In this document: one piece after another, positions 15,324 through 22,631 of the stretch
Position numbering within the stretch: position 1 is the first letter of the stretch
Layout: each line of letters starts with the position of its first letter
Source: an uncultured Clostridia bacterium
GTDB lineage: Bacteria; Bacillota; Clostridia; TANB77; CAG-508
Assembly (NCBI GenBank): GCA_947629995.1
Contig: CANRFX010000010.1
Span: forward strand, 1 to 22,641
DNA length: 22,641 nt
Reading direction: 5' to 3'
The notes under the pieces: generated by a model
The model's database searches: none
What the model was told of the DNA's origin: nothing
Seen by the model: the letters and a program-made list of their open reading frames with translations, nothing else
Made by a program: the position numbers and the translations under genes

Positions 15324-15883
15324 ATGGAAACAAAACAAGAAAATAAAGAAGCACAAAACAAAGAACACTTGGATATAAAATGGTTTATACAAGTATTTAT
15401 TATAACATTTATCCTATCTATTGTTTTTTCTTATATATCAACAAATGGAGTAGCTAATTTAAATTTAATATCAGCAATTATAATTTTAATAGTAGTAATT
15501 GGAATAGGAATATTTTTTGACATTGTAGGAATTGCTGTAACAGTTGCGGACGAAAATGAGTTTCATGCGAAAGCAACTAAAAAAGTAAAAGGCTCAAAAG
15601 ATTCAATTAAATTAATTAGAAATGCGCCAAAAGTAGCCAATATTTGTGCAGATGTAATTCGGAGATATTTGCCGGAGTATTAAGTGGAGCAATTAGTGCG
15701 TTAATATCAATTAAAATTACAGAACAATTTGGGTTAAACTTCAATTTACAATTTTTACTTAGTGCATTAGTTGCAGCACTAACAGTAGGAGGAAAAGCAT
15801 TAGGAAAAAGCATTGCAAATAATAATTCAACCAAAATTGTACATACAGTTGGAATAATATTAAATAAGTTTAAAAGAAAATAA
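15324..15883 (+). CDS. oapA: OLE-associated membrane protein OapA, interrupted by two CGG-A +1 shift sites
   Basis: Skipping one C at 15660 and one at 15673 joins two fragments into a 185-aa protein. It has hydrophobic helices at about residues 20-42 and 49-73, then the segment FFDIVGIAVTVADENEFHA, a basic stretch KKVKGSKDSIKLIRNAPKV, then VIGDICGVLSG and a hydrophobic C-terminal half (about 115-165) ending in a basic tail. This order matches OapA, the membrane protein that binds OLE RNA; the basic segment is a likely RNA contact. The two restored glycines are Gly113 and Gly117 of the conserved GDICG motif. ATG at 15324 has AAGGAG upstream. Without both shifts, translation ends shortly after residue 112. 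Confidence 0.82.
15660..15663 (+). other. CGG-A +1 frameshift site 5 (oapA Gly113)
   Basis: In frame: GTA ATT CGG AGA TAT TTG, stop soon after. The +1 frame gives DVI-G-DIC. Confidence 0.85.
15673..15676 (+). other. CGG-A +1 frameshift site 6 (oapA Gly117)
   Basis: Four codons after site 5. After the first shift the frame meets TGC CGG AGT ... TAG; a second +1 shift gives DIC-G-VLSGAIS and the rest of the protein. Confidence 0.85.
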
Positions 15884-15899
15884 AAAGGTGATATATAAT

Positions 15900-16661
15900 A
15901 TGAAAGCATTAATAACAGGTGCATCTTCTGGAATTGGAAAAGAATTTGCAAAAATATTTGCGAAAAAAGGTTATGATTTAGCAATTGTGGCAAGAAATAA
16001 GGAAGAATTAGAAAAATTAGCGAAAGATTTGCAAAAAGATAATAAAATAAAAGTAGAAATAATTGCAACAGACCTATCAATTCCGGAAAACTGCAAAGAA
16101 ATCCACAAAAAAGTACAAAATGTGGATATCTTAATTAATAATGCAGGTTTTGGAGATTGTGGAAATTTTACAAAAACATCATTAGATAAAGAAATTAGTA
16201 TGATAAATACAAATATAGTAGCATATCACATTTTAATGAAGTTATATTTAGTAGATATGAAAGCTAAAGGAGCAGGAAAAATTTTAAATGTTGCATCAAT
16301 AGCAGGTTTTATGCCAGGTCCGTTGATGGCTACTTATTATGCTACAAAGGCTTACATTGTAAGAATATCAGAAGCTATAAGAGAAGAATTAAAAAAGGAA
16401 AAGTCAAATGTTAAAATTAGTATATTATGTCCAGGACCAGTAGATACTAATTTTAATAAAGTTGCAAATGTAAAATTCCATATGAGAGAAGCCAATAGTA
16501 CAAATGTAGCAGAATATGCAGTTAAAAAACTAGAAAAAGGTAAATTTTATATTATTCCAGGCATAAATGTCAAAATTGCAAAAATTGGAGCAAAATTAAC
16601 ACCTACAAATTTAATGTCTAAAATAATATATAGAGTACAAAAAAGAAAAATACAAAGATAG
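15900..16661 (+). CDS. Short-chain dehydrogenase/reductase (SDR family)
   Basis: 253 aa. Classical SDR: the cofactor motif TGASSGIG (near residues 6-13), NNAG (near 81-84), the catalytic Ser in NVASIAG, and Tyr-x-x-x-Lys in YYATKAY, followed by CPGPVDTNF. The Rossmann fold binds NAD(P)H; the substrate cannot be named. It resembles the DltE/YqjQ-like cytosolic group. I chose the ATG at 15900 because AAAGGTGA lies at about 15884-15891; an upstream GTG (15888) lies within it. It begins 16 nt after oapA and is probably co-transcribed. No shift site is present. Confidence 0.9.
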   Translation: MKALITGASSGIGKEFAKIFAKKGYDLAIVARNKEELEKLAKDLQKDNKIKVEIIATDLSIPENCKEIHKKVQNVDILINNAGFGDCGNFTKTSLDKEISMINTNIVAYHILMKLYLVDMKAKGAGKILNVASIAGFMPGPLMATYYATKAYIVRISEAIREELKKEKSNVKISILCPGPVDTNFNKVANVKFHMREANSTNVAEYAVKKLEKGKFYIIPGINVKIAKIGAKLTPTNLMSKIIYRVQKRKIQR

Positions 16662-16671
16662 AAATAAAACT

Positions 16672-16699
16672 TGACAAACACAAACAAAAATTCTATAAT
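16672..16699 (+). promoter_or_regulatory. Promoter of the dinB operon
   Basis: TTGACA (16672-16677) and TATAAT (16694-16699), spacer about 16 bp, 15 bp upstream of the dinB start. No clear LexA-type box is visible beside it. Confidence 0.75.
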
Positions 16700-16714
16700 A
16701 AAACTGGTGATATT

Positions 16715-17923
16715 ATGGAAAGACAGATATTACACATAGATGTTAATAATGCTTTTTTAAGTTGGACAGCAATTGAAATGTTAAAAAAAGGAAGTAAAAT
16801 TGATATAAGAGAAATACCAGCAATCATAGGTGGAGACGAATCTAAAAGATCAGGAATAGTACTTGCAAAAAGTATGAAGGCAAAAGAATGTGGAGTAAAA
16901 ACAGCAGAAACAATTTATCAAGCAAAAATAAAATGTCCTAATTTAAGAGTTTTTCCATCTGACTATAAAATTTATAAAAAATATTCAGATAATCTATACA
17001 ATTTACTTCTACAATATACTGATAAAATTGAAAGATTTAGCATAGATGAATGTTTTTTAGACATGACAGAATACCTTATGAAAGATACTTTATATAACAA
17101 AGCAAAAGAAATAAGCAAAAGAGTCAAAGAAGAACTTGGATTTACAGTCAATATTGGAGTAGCAAACAATAAATTACTGGCAAAAATGGCATCAGATTTT
17201 ACAAAACCAGATAGAATACATACATTATATAAAGAAGAGATTCCTAAAAAGATGTGGCCATTACCAGTTTCAGAATTATTTATGCTAGGAAGAAAAACAG
17301 TACCAAAACTATATAATTTACAAATAAAAACAATAGGAGATTTAGCACATACTAACAAAACATTATTAGAAAAAAAATTTGGTAAACATGGAATTATGAT
17401 GTGGGAATATAGTAATGGAATTGACAATTCAGAAGTAAATTATAAAGAAGAAAAACCAAAAGGAATAGGGAATTCAATAACATTACCACAAAACATTACA
17501 AACATAAAAAAATTAGAAGAAATCTTATTAGCATTAACAGAACAAGTAACTTACAGATTAAGAAGATATAAAATGAAAGCAACAACAGTAAATATACAAT
17601 TAAGAACTAATGACTTTAAAGACAAAACACATCAAGGAAAATTACCAACGGAAACATCTACTACCAAAGAAATTTATCAAAAAGCCAAAGAACTATTATC
17701 ACAAATGTATAAAGAAGGCACACCAATTAGACTAATTGGATTAAGAGTAGATGGTCTAATAGATGAAAAAGAAAGTCAATTGTCATTTTTCCAAAACCAA
17801 GAAAACGAAAAACAAGAAAAACTAGACAAAGTAATGGATGAATTAAAAAACAAATATGGCTATAATTCAATCACAAGAGCAGGAAAGATGAATGTAGGAA
17901 ACATATTAAAGTTAAAAGATTGA
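16715..17923 (+). CDS. dinB: DNA polymerase IV (Y-family translesion polymerase)
   Basis: 402 aa. Error-prone translesion polymerase. Palm residues: D9 in HIDVNN and the SIDE motif with D111-E112, plus the conserved VLAKSMKAKECG finger segment and the helix-hairpin-helix thumb region near 180-220. The little-finger domain follows (about 245-350). The C-terminal tail contains QLSFFQNQ, a likely beta-clamp-binding motif (QLxLF type). It has its own promoter with a short leader and is followed 13 nt later by the metallopeptidase gene. No in-frame CGG occurs in its 402 codons. Confidence 0.93.
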   Translation: MERQILHIDVNNAFLSWTAIEMLKKGSKIDIREIPAIIGGDESKRSGIVLAKSMKAKECGVKTAETIYQAKIKCPNLRVFPSDYKIYKKYSDNLYNLLLQYTDKIERFSIDECFLDMTEYLMKDTLYNKAKEISKRVKEELGFTVNIGVANNKLLAKMASDFTKPDRIHTLYKEEIPKKMWPLPVSELFMLGRKTVPKLYNLQIKTIGDLAHTNKTLLEKKFGKHGIMMWEYSNGIDNSEVNYKEEKPKGIGNSITLPQNITNIKKLEEILLALTEQVTYRLRRYKMKATTVNIQLRTNDFKDKTHQGKLPTETSTTKEIYQKAKELLSQMYKEGTPIRLIGLRVDGLIDEKESQLSFFQNQENEKQEKLDKVMDELKNKYGYNSITRAGKMNVGNILKLKD

Positions 17924-17936
17924 AAGAGAGAATTTT

Positions 17937-18476
17937 ATGTCAAGTATGCAAAACAATATAGAATATAATGGCGAAATTATAGAATATGAATTAATAAAAG
18001 CAAAAATTAAAAATATGTATATTTATATAAAAGAAGGTAAAGTAATTGTAAAAGTACCTATTAAACTAAAAGAACAACAAATAAAAGACTTTATTAATAA
18101 AAAAGCAAATTGGATTTACAAAAATATAAAAAAAGAAAGAGAAAAAATAAAAATAGAAGAAAAAATAGAACAAGAAGATTTAGTACGCTTACAATGGATT
18201 GTTAAAAATAGCATAGAAAAATATTCTAAATTATTAAATATAAAGCCAAACAAAGTCAAAATAAAAGATATAAAATATGCTTGGGGGAGTTGTTCTATTA
18301 AAAAAAATATTACAATTAACCAAAAACTTGCAGCAAAAGATGCCAAAACAATAGAATATGTAGTTTTACATGAAATGTGCCATATTAAACAGATGAATCA
18401 TTCAAAAAAATTTTGGAGCTTAGTTGAAAAATATATGCCAGACTATAAGGAATATAAAAAAATGTTAAGATCATAA
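17937..18476 (+). CDS. YgjP/DUF45-type zinc metallopeptidase
   Basis: 179 aa. C-terminal zincin signature HE(146)MCH(149) with a third His at 155 (MNHSKKFW), and the preceding YAWGSCS and INQKLAAKD segments typical of the YgjP/DUF45 (M48-like) family. The N-terminal half is a beta-rich domain followed by a very Lys/Glu-rich helix (about 60-80). The activity is presumed to be metal-dependent proteolysis; the natural substrate is unknown. It starts 13 nt after dinB with a weak AGAGAG site; an ATG three codons further in (17946) is an alternative start. Confidence 0.87.
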   Translation: MSSMQNNIEYNGEIIEYELIKAKIKNMYIYIKEGKVIVKVPIKLKEQQIKDFINKKANWIYKNIKKEREKIKIEEKIEQEDLVRLQWIVKNSIEKYSKLLNIKPNKVKIKDIKYAWGSCSIKKNITINQKLAAKDAKTIEYVVLHEMCHIKQMNHSKKFWSLVEKYMPDYKEYKKMLRS

Positions 18477-18492
18477 ATTTAAAAATTTTTAC

Positions 18493-18521
18493 TTGATAAG
18501 AAATAATATTTAGTTTATAAT
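18493..18521 (+). promoter_or_regulatory. Promoter of the DUF975 gene
   Basis: TTGATA (18493-18498) and TATAAT (18516-18521) with a 17-bp spacer. The -10 box overlaps an upstream in-frame ATG at 18520, which therefore cannot be in the transcript, so the start must be the ATG at 18550. Confidence 0.75.
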
Positions 18522-18549
18522 GTTAAAAAACATTATTTGGGAGAAAAAA

Positions 18550-19422
18550 ATGTGGAAAAGAAAAGATTTAAAAGATAAAGCAAAAAATGTTGTACATAAA
18601 AACTATTGGACAGCTATTGTCGTATGTTTCATAATTGCTTTATTAACAGGAGAATTTGGAACATCTATTATTGGCTCATGGAATAAAAGAGATTCTATAG
18701 ATCCAAATTATGTAATTAATTTTGAATATAAATTAGGAGATAGCAAACAAAACTTAGAAGAAACATTTAATAAAACGCAACTTAAAATATTAGAAGCATT
18801 AGAAGTAAATTTAAACAGTGCAATGAAATCACAAAAGTACATATTTAAAATATGGGATGCAATCACATCATTTAATATTAACAAAACAGAATTAGGAATT
18901 TTACTTTGTATAGCTGCAGCTGTTGCATTTGCATTTACTATATTTATAGCCGATCCACTTATTGTAGGAGGGAAAAAATACTTTATAAAAGCAAGAGAAG
19001 GAACAAATACGAAAATATGGGTTATAACAGAAGTATTTAAAAAAGACAGTTGGATTAATGTAGCAATTATAATGTTTTTGAGAAATATTTATACAGCATT
19101 ATGGTATTTAACAATAATAGGAGGAATTATAAAGACTTATGAATATAGAATGATACCATACATTTTGGCAGAAAATTCTCAAATAGGAAGGAAAGAAGCT
19201 TTTAAACTTTCAAAGCAAATGATGAAAGGTAATAAATGGAAAACCTTTGTATTAGATATGTCATTTTTTGGATGGAATTTTTTATCAGTTTTAACATTTG
19301 GAATATTAAGCATTTTGTATGTTAATCCATATAATTCAGCCACTTTAACAGAATTATATTGCGTATTAAAAAACAAAGCAATAGAAGAAAAACACGAATA
19401 TTATGAAAAATTGAATAAATAG
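18550..19422 (+). CDS. DUF975 family integral membrane protein
   Basis: 290 aa from the ATG at 18550 (GGGAG 7 nt upstream). It begins MWKRKDLKDKAK, the standard opening of DUF975 proteins, then a membrane helix (about 18-40), a polar extracytoplasmic loop (about 45-105), a helix near 115-140, the YxFIxAREG element, a helix near 172-190, the conserved Y-x-M-x-P-Y-I-L segment, FKLSKQMMKGNKW, and a final hydrophobic pair ending NPYNSATLTELY. The function of the family is unknown; these proteins often sit beside envelope genes. The early start at 18520 is excluded by the promoter. A terminator follows. Confidence 0.85.
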   Translation: MWKRKDLKDKAKNVVHKNYWTAIVVCFIIALLTGEFGTSIIGSWNKRDSIDPNYVINFEYKLGDSKQNLEETFNKTQLKILEALEVNLNSAMKSQKYIFKIWDAITSFNINKTELGILLCIAAAVAFAFTIFIADPLIVGGKKYFIKAREGTNTKIWVITEVFKKDSWINVAIIMFLRNIYTALWYLTIIGGIIKTYEYRMIPYILAENSQIGRKEAFKLSKQMMKGNKWKTFVLDMSFFGWNFLSVLTFGILSILYVNPYNSATLTELYCVLKNKAIEEKHEYYEKLNK

Positions 19423-19428
19423 GCATAA

Positions 19429-19457
19429 AGAAGCATTGAAATAAAAATGCTTTTTTA
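19429..19457 (+). terminator. Terminator after the DUF975 gene
   Basis: AAGCATT pairs with AATGCTT around an A-rich loop, followed by a run of T. Confidence 0.85.
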
Positions 19458-19557
19458 TTATATATTATGTAAAATTTAAATTCTATTTTTTATTATTAAA
19501 TAAAGTACGAAATGTCGAAAAATGTAAAATAATAGAAAAATTTGCGATGAAAAATCC

Positions 19558-19586
19558 TTGCAAACAACCATAAAACGTAGTATCAT
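19558..19586 (+). promoter_or_regulatory. Promoter of the DUF6514 gene
   Basis: TTGCAA (19558-19563) and TATCAT (19581-19586), spacer 17 bp. The topA promoter downstream uses the same TTGCAA -35. Confidence 0.65.
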
Positions 19587-19619
19587 AGAAAAGTGTCACA
19601 TAAGAGAAAGGAGATAAAT

Positions 19620-19943
19620 ATGAGAGTTTTTTTCAGTAGTACATTTATGGAACAAGAAGCATTAAACGAGGTAGGCATATCACATCCAATTAAATTAGAG
19701 TACTATAAAATAATTAATGAAGATGAGATGATTAAACAAGAAAAAGCAAAATTTGGAATAAATGTAGTAAAAACAGAATATATAAAAAACAACATAAAAG
19801 TTGAAAATAAAAAAGTACAATATATATCTAACGATGAAAAAAGAATAGAAGAATTTTTAAATTTATTAAAAGAAAATGAAGTAACTCCAATTGCAGTAGA
19901 AGACGTTTTAAATGATTTTTCAAAAAAATTTATTTTAATTTAA
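19620..19943 (+). CDS. DUF6514 family protein
   Basis: 107 aa. Start at ATG 19620 with AAAGGAG 6 nt upstream; the GTG at 19593 precedes that site. It has a beta-rich N-terminal part (YYKIINEDEM...FGINVVKTEY) and a C-terminal helix-turn with LLNLLKENEVTPIAVEDVLNDF-like sequence, the typical ending of this clostridial family. The role is unknown; the family is often associated with sporulating Clostridia. It is a single-gene unit between two promoters. Confidence 0.7.
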   Translation: MRVFFSSTFMEQEALNEVGISHPIKLEYYKIINEDEMIKQEKAKFGINVVKTEYIKNNIKVENKKVQYISNDEKRIEEFLNLLKENEVTPIAVEDVLNDFSKKFILI

Positions 19944-19965
19944 AACCGTTTTTTTGCTAAAACAC

Positions 19966-19994
19966 TTGCAAAAAGTCTTAAATTAAGCTAGAAT
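19966..19994 (+). promoter_or_regulatory. Promoter of topA
   Basis: TTGCAA (19966-19971) and TAGAAT (19989-19994) with a 17-bp spacer; the AAGGAGG ribosome-binding site is at about 20014-20020. Confidence 0.75.
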
Positions 19995-20025
19995 ACATAA
20001 GTAAGCAAAATATAAGGAGGATTAC

Positions 20026-22105
20026 ATGGCTGATAAATTAGTAATAGTGGAATCACCAGCAAAAGCAAATACCATAAAAAAATTTTTAGGTGGAAGTACA
20101 AAAGTAGTAGCATCTATGGGACATATTAGAGATTTACCAAAATCTAAATTAGGTGTTGATATTAACAACGATTTTGAGCCAGAGTATATCAATATCAGAG
20201 GAAAGGGAGATTTAATAAAATCGCTAAAAAAAGATGCGAAACAAGCCAAAAAAATTTATATTGCAACTGACCCTGACCGTGAAGGAGAAGCAATTGCTTG
20301 GCATTTAGCCACTATTTTAGATGAAGAGAAAAATAAAATAACAAGAGTAACTTTTAATGAGATAACAAAAGGTGCAGTACAAAAGGCAATTAAAGAGCCA
20401 AGAGACATAGATATAAATCTAGTTGATGCACAACAAGCAAGGCGTGTTTTAGACAGAATAGTTGGATACAAAATGAGTCCAGTATTATGGAAAAAAGTAA
20501 GAAGAGGATTATCTGCAGGAAGAGTTCAATCTGTTGCAGTAAAACTAATTGTAGACAGAGAAGAAGAAATTGAAAACTTCAAGCCAGAAGAATACTGGAA
20601 TTTATATGCTAATCTACAAGATAAAGAAGTAAAAAAAGAATTCGAAGCAAAATTTTATGGCAAAAACAATAAAAAAATAGAAATTCATTCAGAAGCAGAG
20701 ATAAACCAAATATTAAAAGACTTAGAAAAAGCAAAATACATCGTAAAAGAAGTAAAAAAAGGAGAAAAGAAAAAGAATCCAGCTCCGCCATTTACTACTA
20801 GTACAATGCAACAAGAAGCTTCTAGAAAACTAGGATTTACTTTAAAGAAAACTATGTCAATTGCACAAGGATTATATGAAGGAGTAAAAATACCAGAAAA
20901 GGGTACAATAGGTTTAATTACTTATATGAGAACAGATTCTACCAGAATTTCAGAAGAAGCAAGATCAGCAGCTAAAGTGCATATTGTTTCAACATATGGT
21001 GAAAAATATTATGAAAATAGATATTACAAAACAAATAAAGATGCGCAAGATGCACATGAAGGTATAAGACCAACCTATGCAGAATTAGAACCAGAAAGTA
21101 TTAAAGAATATTTAACAAAAGATCAATATAAATTGTATAGATTAATCTATAATCGATTTATAGCAAGTCAAATGGCAACTGCTATTTATGATACAATGGC
21201 AGTATCAATAGACGCAAATGAATATCAATTTAGAGCAAATGGGCAAAACCTTAGGTTCAAAGGATTTATGACTTTGTATGTAGAAGGAACAGATAGCAAA
21301 GAACAAGAAGATAATGAAATGTTGCCAGATTTAAAAGAAAATCAAGAATTAAGCTTAAAGAAATTAAATCCAAAACAAAGCTTTACTGAACCACCACCAA
21401 GATATACAGAAGCAAGCTTAGTTAAAGCATTAGAAGAAAAAGAAATAGGTAGACCAAGTACTTATTCTCCAACAATTACAACAATTTTAGAAAGAAGATA
21501 TATTGAAAAACTACAAAAACAACTAGCACCTACTGAATTAGGAAAAATTGTAAATAAATTGCTAACAGAAAATTTTACGGATATAATCAATGTAGAATTT
21601 ACTGCTAAAATAGAAAACGAATTTGATGAAATTGCTAATCGGAAAAGAACAATGGAAAAAGATGATTAGAGAATTTTATGGCCCATTTGAAAAAGAAATC
21701 ACGAAAGTAGAAAAAGAGCTAGAACATGTAGAGTTAGTAGATGAAGTATCAGATGTAAAATGTGAAAAATGTGGCAGAATGATGGTTTACAAATATGGAA
21801 GATATGGTAAATTTTTAGCATGTCCAGGATATCCAGAATGTAAAAATGCAAAACCAATTATAGAAACAATAGAAGTACCATGCCCAAAATGTGGTAGCAA
21901 AGTACAAGTAAAAAAGACAAAAAAAGGAAGAAAATATTATATTTGTGAAAATAATCCAAACTCTTGTGATTATATTTCATGGAATAAACCAAAAAAAGGA
22001 GAAAAGTGGGATCCTAAAGAAACAGAAGAAATTACAAAAGAAACCGAAAAGCCCAAGACAAGAAAAACTACTAAAAATACTACAAAAACTAAAAGTAAAA
22101 AATAG
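20026..22105 (+). CDS. topA: DNA topoisomerase I, interrupted by one CGG-A +1 shift site
   Basis: Type IA topoisomerase, which relaxes negative supercoils behind RNA polymerase; topA is essential or nearly so. TOPRIM domain with E9 in VIVESPAKA and the acidic triad segment D82-P-D84-R-E-G-E; catalytic Tyr300 in LITYMRTDST; HEGIRPT; the GRPSTYSPT segment near 485. The C-terminal part has two Cys4 zinc ribbons (CEKCGRM...CPGYPEC and CPKCGSK...CENNPNSC), then a basic tail. An in-frame CGG-A at 21640 leads to TAG ten codons later. Skipping the C reads Gly539 in the conserved IANGKEQW...REFYGPF segment and gives 692 aa, a normal length. Without the shift, the last part of the core and both zinc ribbons would be lost. 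The start has a perfect AAGGAGG. Confidence 0.93.
21640..21643 (+). other. CGG-A +1 frameshift site 7 (topA Gly539)
   Basis: In frame: GCT AAT CGG AAA AGA ... GAT TAG. The +1 frame restores IAN-G-KEQW...REFYGPF, the conserved TopA sequence, and runs on through the zinc ribbons to 22105. Confidence 0.87.
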
Positions 22106-22115
22106 AGTTAATCAA

Positions 22116-22160
22116 TTTGGGGTAATTTATAAAAAATATAATTAAATTACCCCAAAATTT
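22116..22160 (+). terminator. Terminator of topA
   Basis: TTTGGGGTAATTT pairs perfectly with AAATTACCCCAAA across a 15-nt A/T loop, followed by TTT. Confidence 0.75.
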
Positions 22161-22171
22161 ACTACTATTTA

Positions 22172-22200
22172 TTGACAATATGCAATAAATTTGGTATTAT
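22172..22200 (+). promoter_or_regulatory. Promoter of the tRNA pair
   Basis: TTGACA (22172-22177) and TATTAT (22195-22200), spacer 17 bp, about 65 bp upstream of tRNA-Gly. Confidence 0.75.
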
Positions 22201-22263
22201 TATTAATGTGCAATTAGTAATAAAAATCAAAATAAAATAATATATTTTATAGAGTAAAAATAC

Positions 22264-22337
22264 GCAGGTATAATTTAGTGGTAAAATGTAACCTTGCCAA
22301 GGTTAATTCGCGGGTCCGATTCCCGCTACCTGTTCCA
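22264..22337 (+). tRNA. tRNA-Gly (anticodon GCC), with C at position 55
   Basis: A full cloverleaf with encoded CCA. Acceptor GCAGGTA/TACCTGT (first pair G-U), D stem ATTT/AAAT with GG in the loop, anticodon stem TAACC/GGTTA with loop TTGCCAA, T stem GCGGG/CCCGC. The T loop reads TCCGATT, so position 55 is C instead of the nearly invariant T. It should read GGC and GGT. Confidence 0.92.
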
Positions 22338-22358
22338 CAATTTATAAAATATTAAACT

Positions 22359-22432
22359 GGCGCCATAGCCAAGCGGTAAGGCACGAGTCTGCAAAACTCT
22401 GATCATCGGTTCGATTCCGATTGGCGCCTCCA
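22359..22432 (+). tRNA. tRNA-Cys (anticodon GCA)
   Basis: Cloverleaf with encoded CCA: acceptor GGCGCCA/TGGCGCC, anticodon loop CTGCAAA, T arm with standard loop TTCGATT, discriminator T. It lies 21 nt after tRNA-Gly in the same transcript. Confidence 0.95.
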
Positions 22433-22439
22433 TATAAAA

Positions 22440-22475
22440 ATCGTAAAAACGTTGATATATCAATGATTTTACGAT
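22440..22475 (+). repeat. Inverted repeat after tRNA-Cys
   Basis: ATCGTAAA (22440-22447) pairs with TTTACGAT (22468-22475) and the stem continues inward through TTGAT/ATCAA. There is no T run after it, so it is more likely a processing hairpin than a terminator. Confidence 0.55.
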
Positions 22476-22497
22476 ATGTAAATTCAATAATAAATAA

Positions 22498-22596
22498 GGA
22501 ATAAAATAACAACACATTCTGCTAATTGACCAAAAGGAATGTGTTGTTATTGCTTTTTATAAGTGGTAACCATATTTCTACGGTTTCTCATTTTCT
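22498..22596 (-). ncRNA. Candidate minus-strand small RNA ending in a bidirectional terminator
   Basis: A perfect consensus promoter (22603-22631, minus strand) fires leftward into about 100 nt with no convincing ORF, ending in a 15-bp stem (22505-22519 with 22537-22551) followed on that strand by TTTTATT. An upstream part can form a small hairpin (AACC...GGTT). On the + strand the same stem plus CTTTTTA would terminate the tRNA transcript. No minus-strand gene lies beyond the stem. Confidence 0.5.
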
Positions 22597-22602
22597 ATCT
22601 TT

Positions 22603-22631
22603 ATTATACACAGATTTTAAGAATTTGTCAA
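22603..22631 (-). promoter_or_regulatory. Consensus promoter on the minus strand
   Basis: Read on the minus strand: TTGACA (22631-22626), 17-bp spacer, TATAAT (22608-22603), a perfect sigma-A consensus. Confidence 0.8.

Noticed and set aside
11466..21643. Sequencing or assembly error as the cause of the seven frame breaks
   Set aside because: All seven are the same C before GGA, none is in a homopolymer, flanks are unrelated, out-of-frame CGGA is unaffected, and no other indel type breaks a gene in the window (the DUF262 remnant is a truncation). Raw reads would settle it, so this is unlikely rather than impossible.
11466..21643. CGG reassigned to another amino acid without frameshift
   Set aside because: Reading through CGG in the original frame meets a stop within about 1 to 11 codons at most sites (about 30 at site 2) and gives sequence unlike any homologue; homology resumes only in the +1 frame.
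22326..22517. Minus-strand ORF over the tRNA genes
   Set aside because: It is the antisense translation of tRNA-Cys and tRNA-Gly, a common false prediction.
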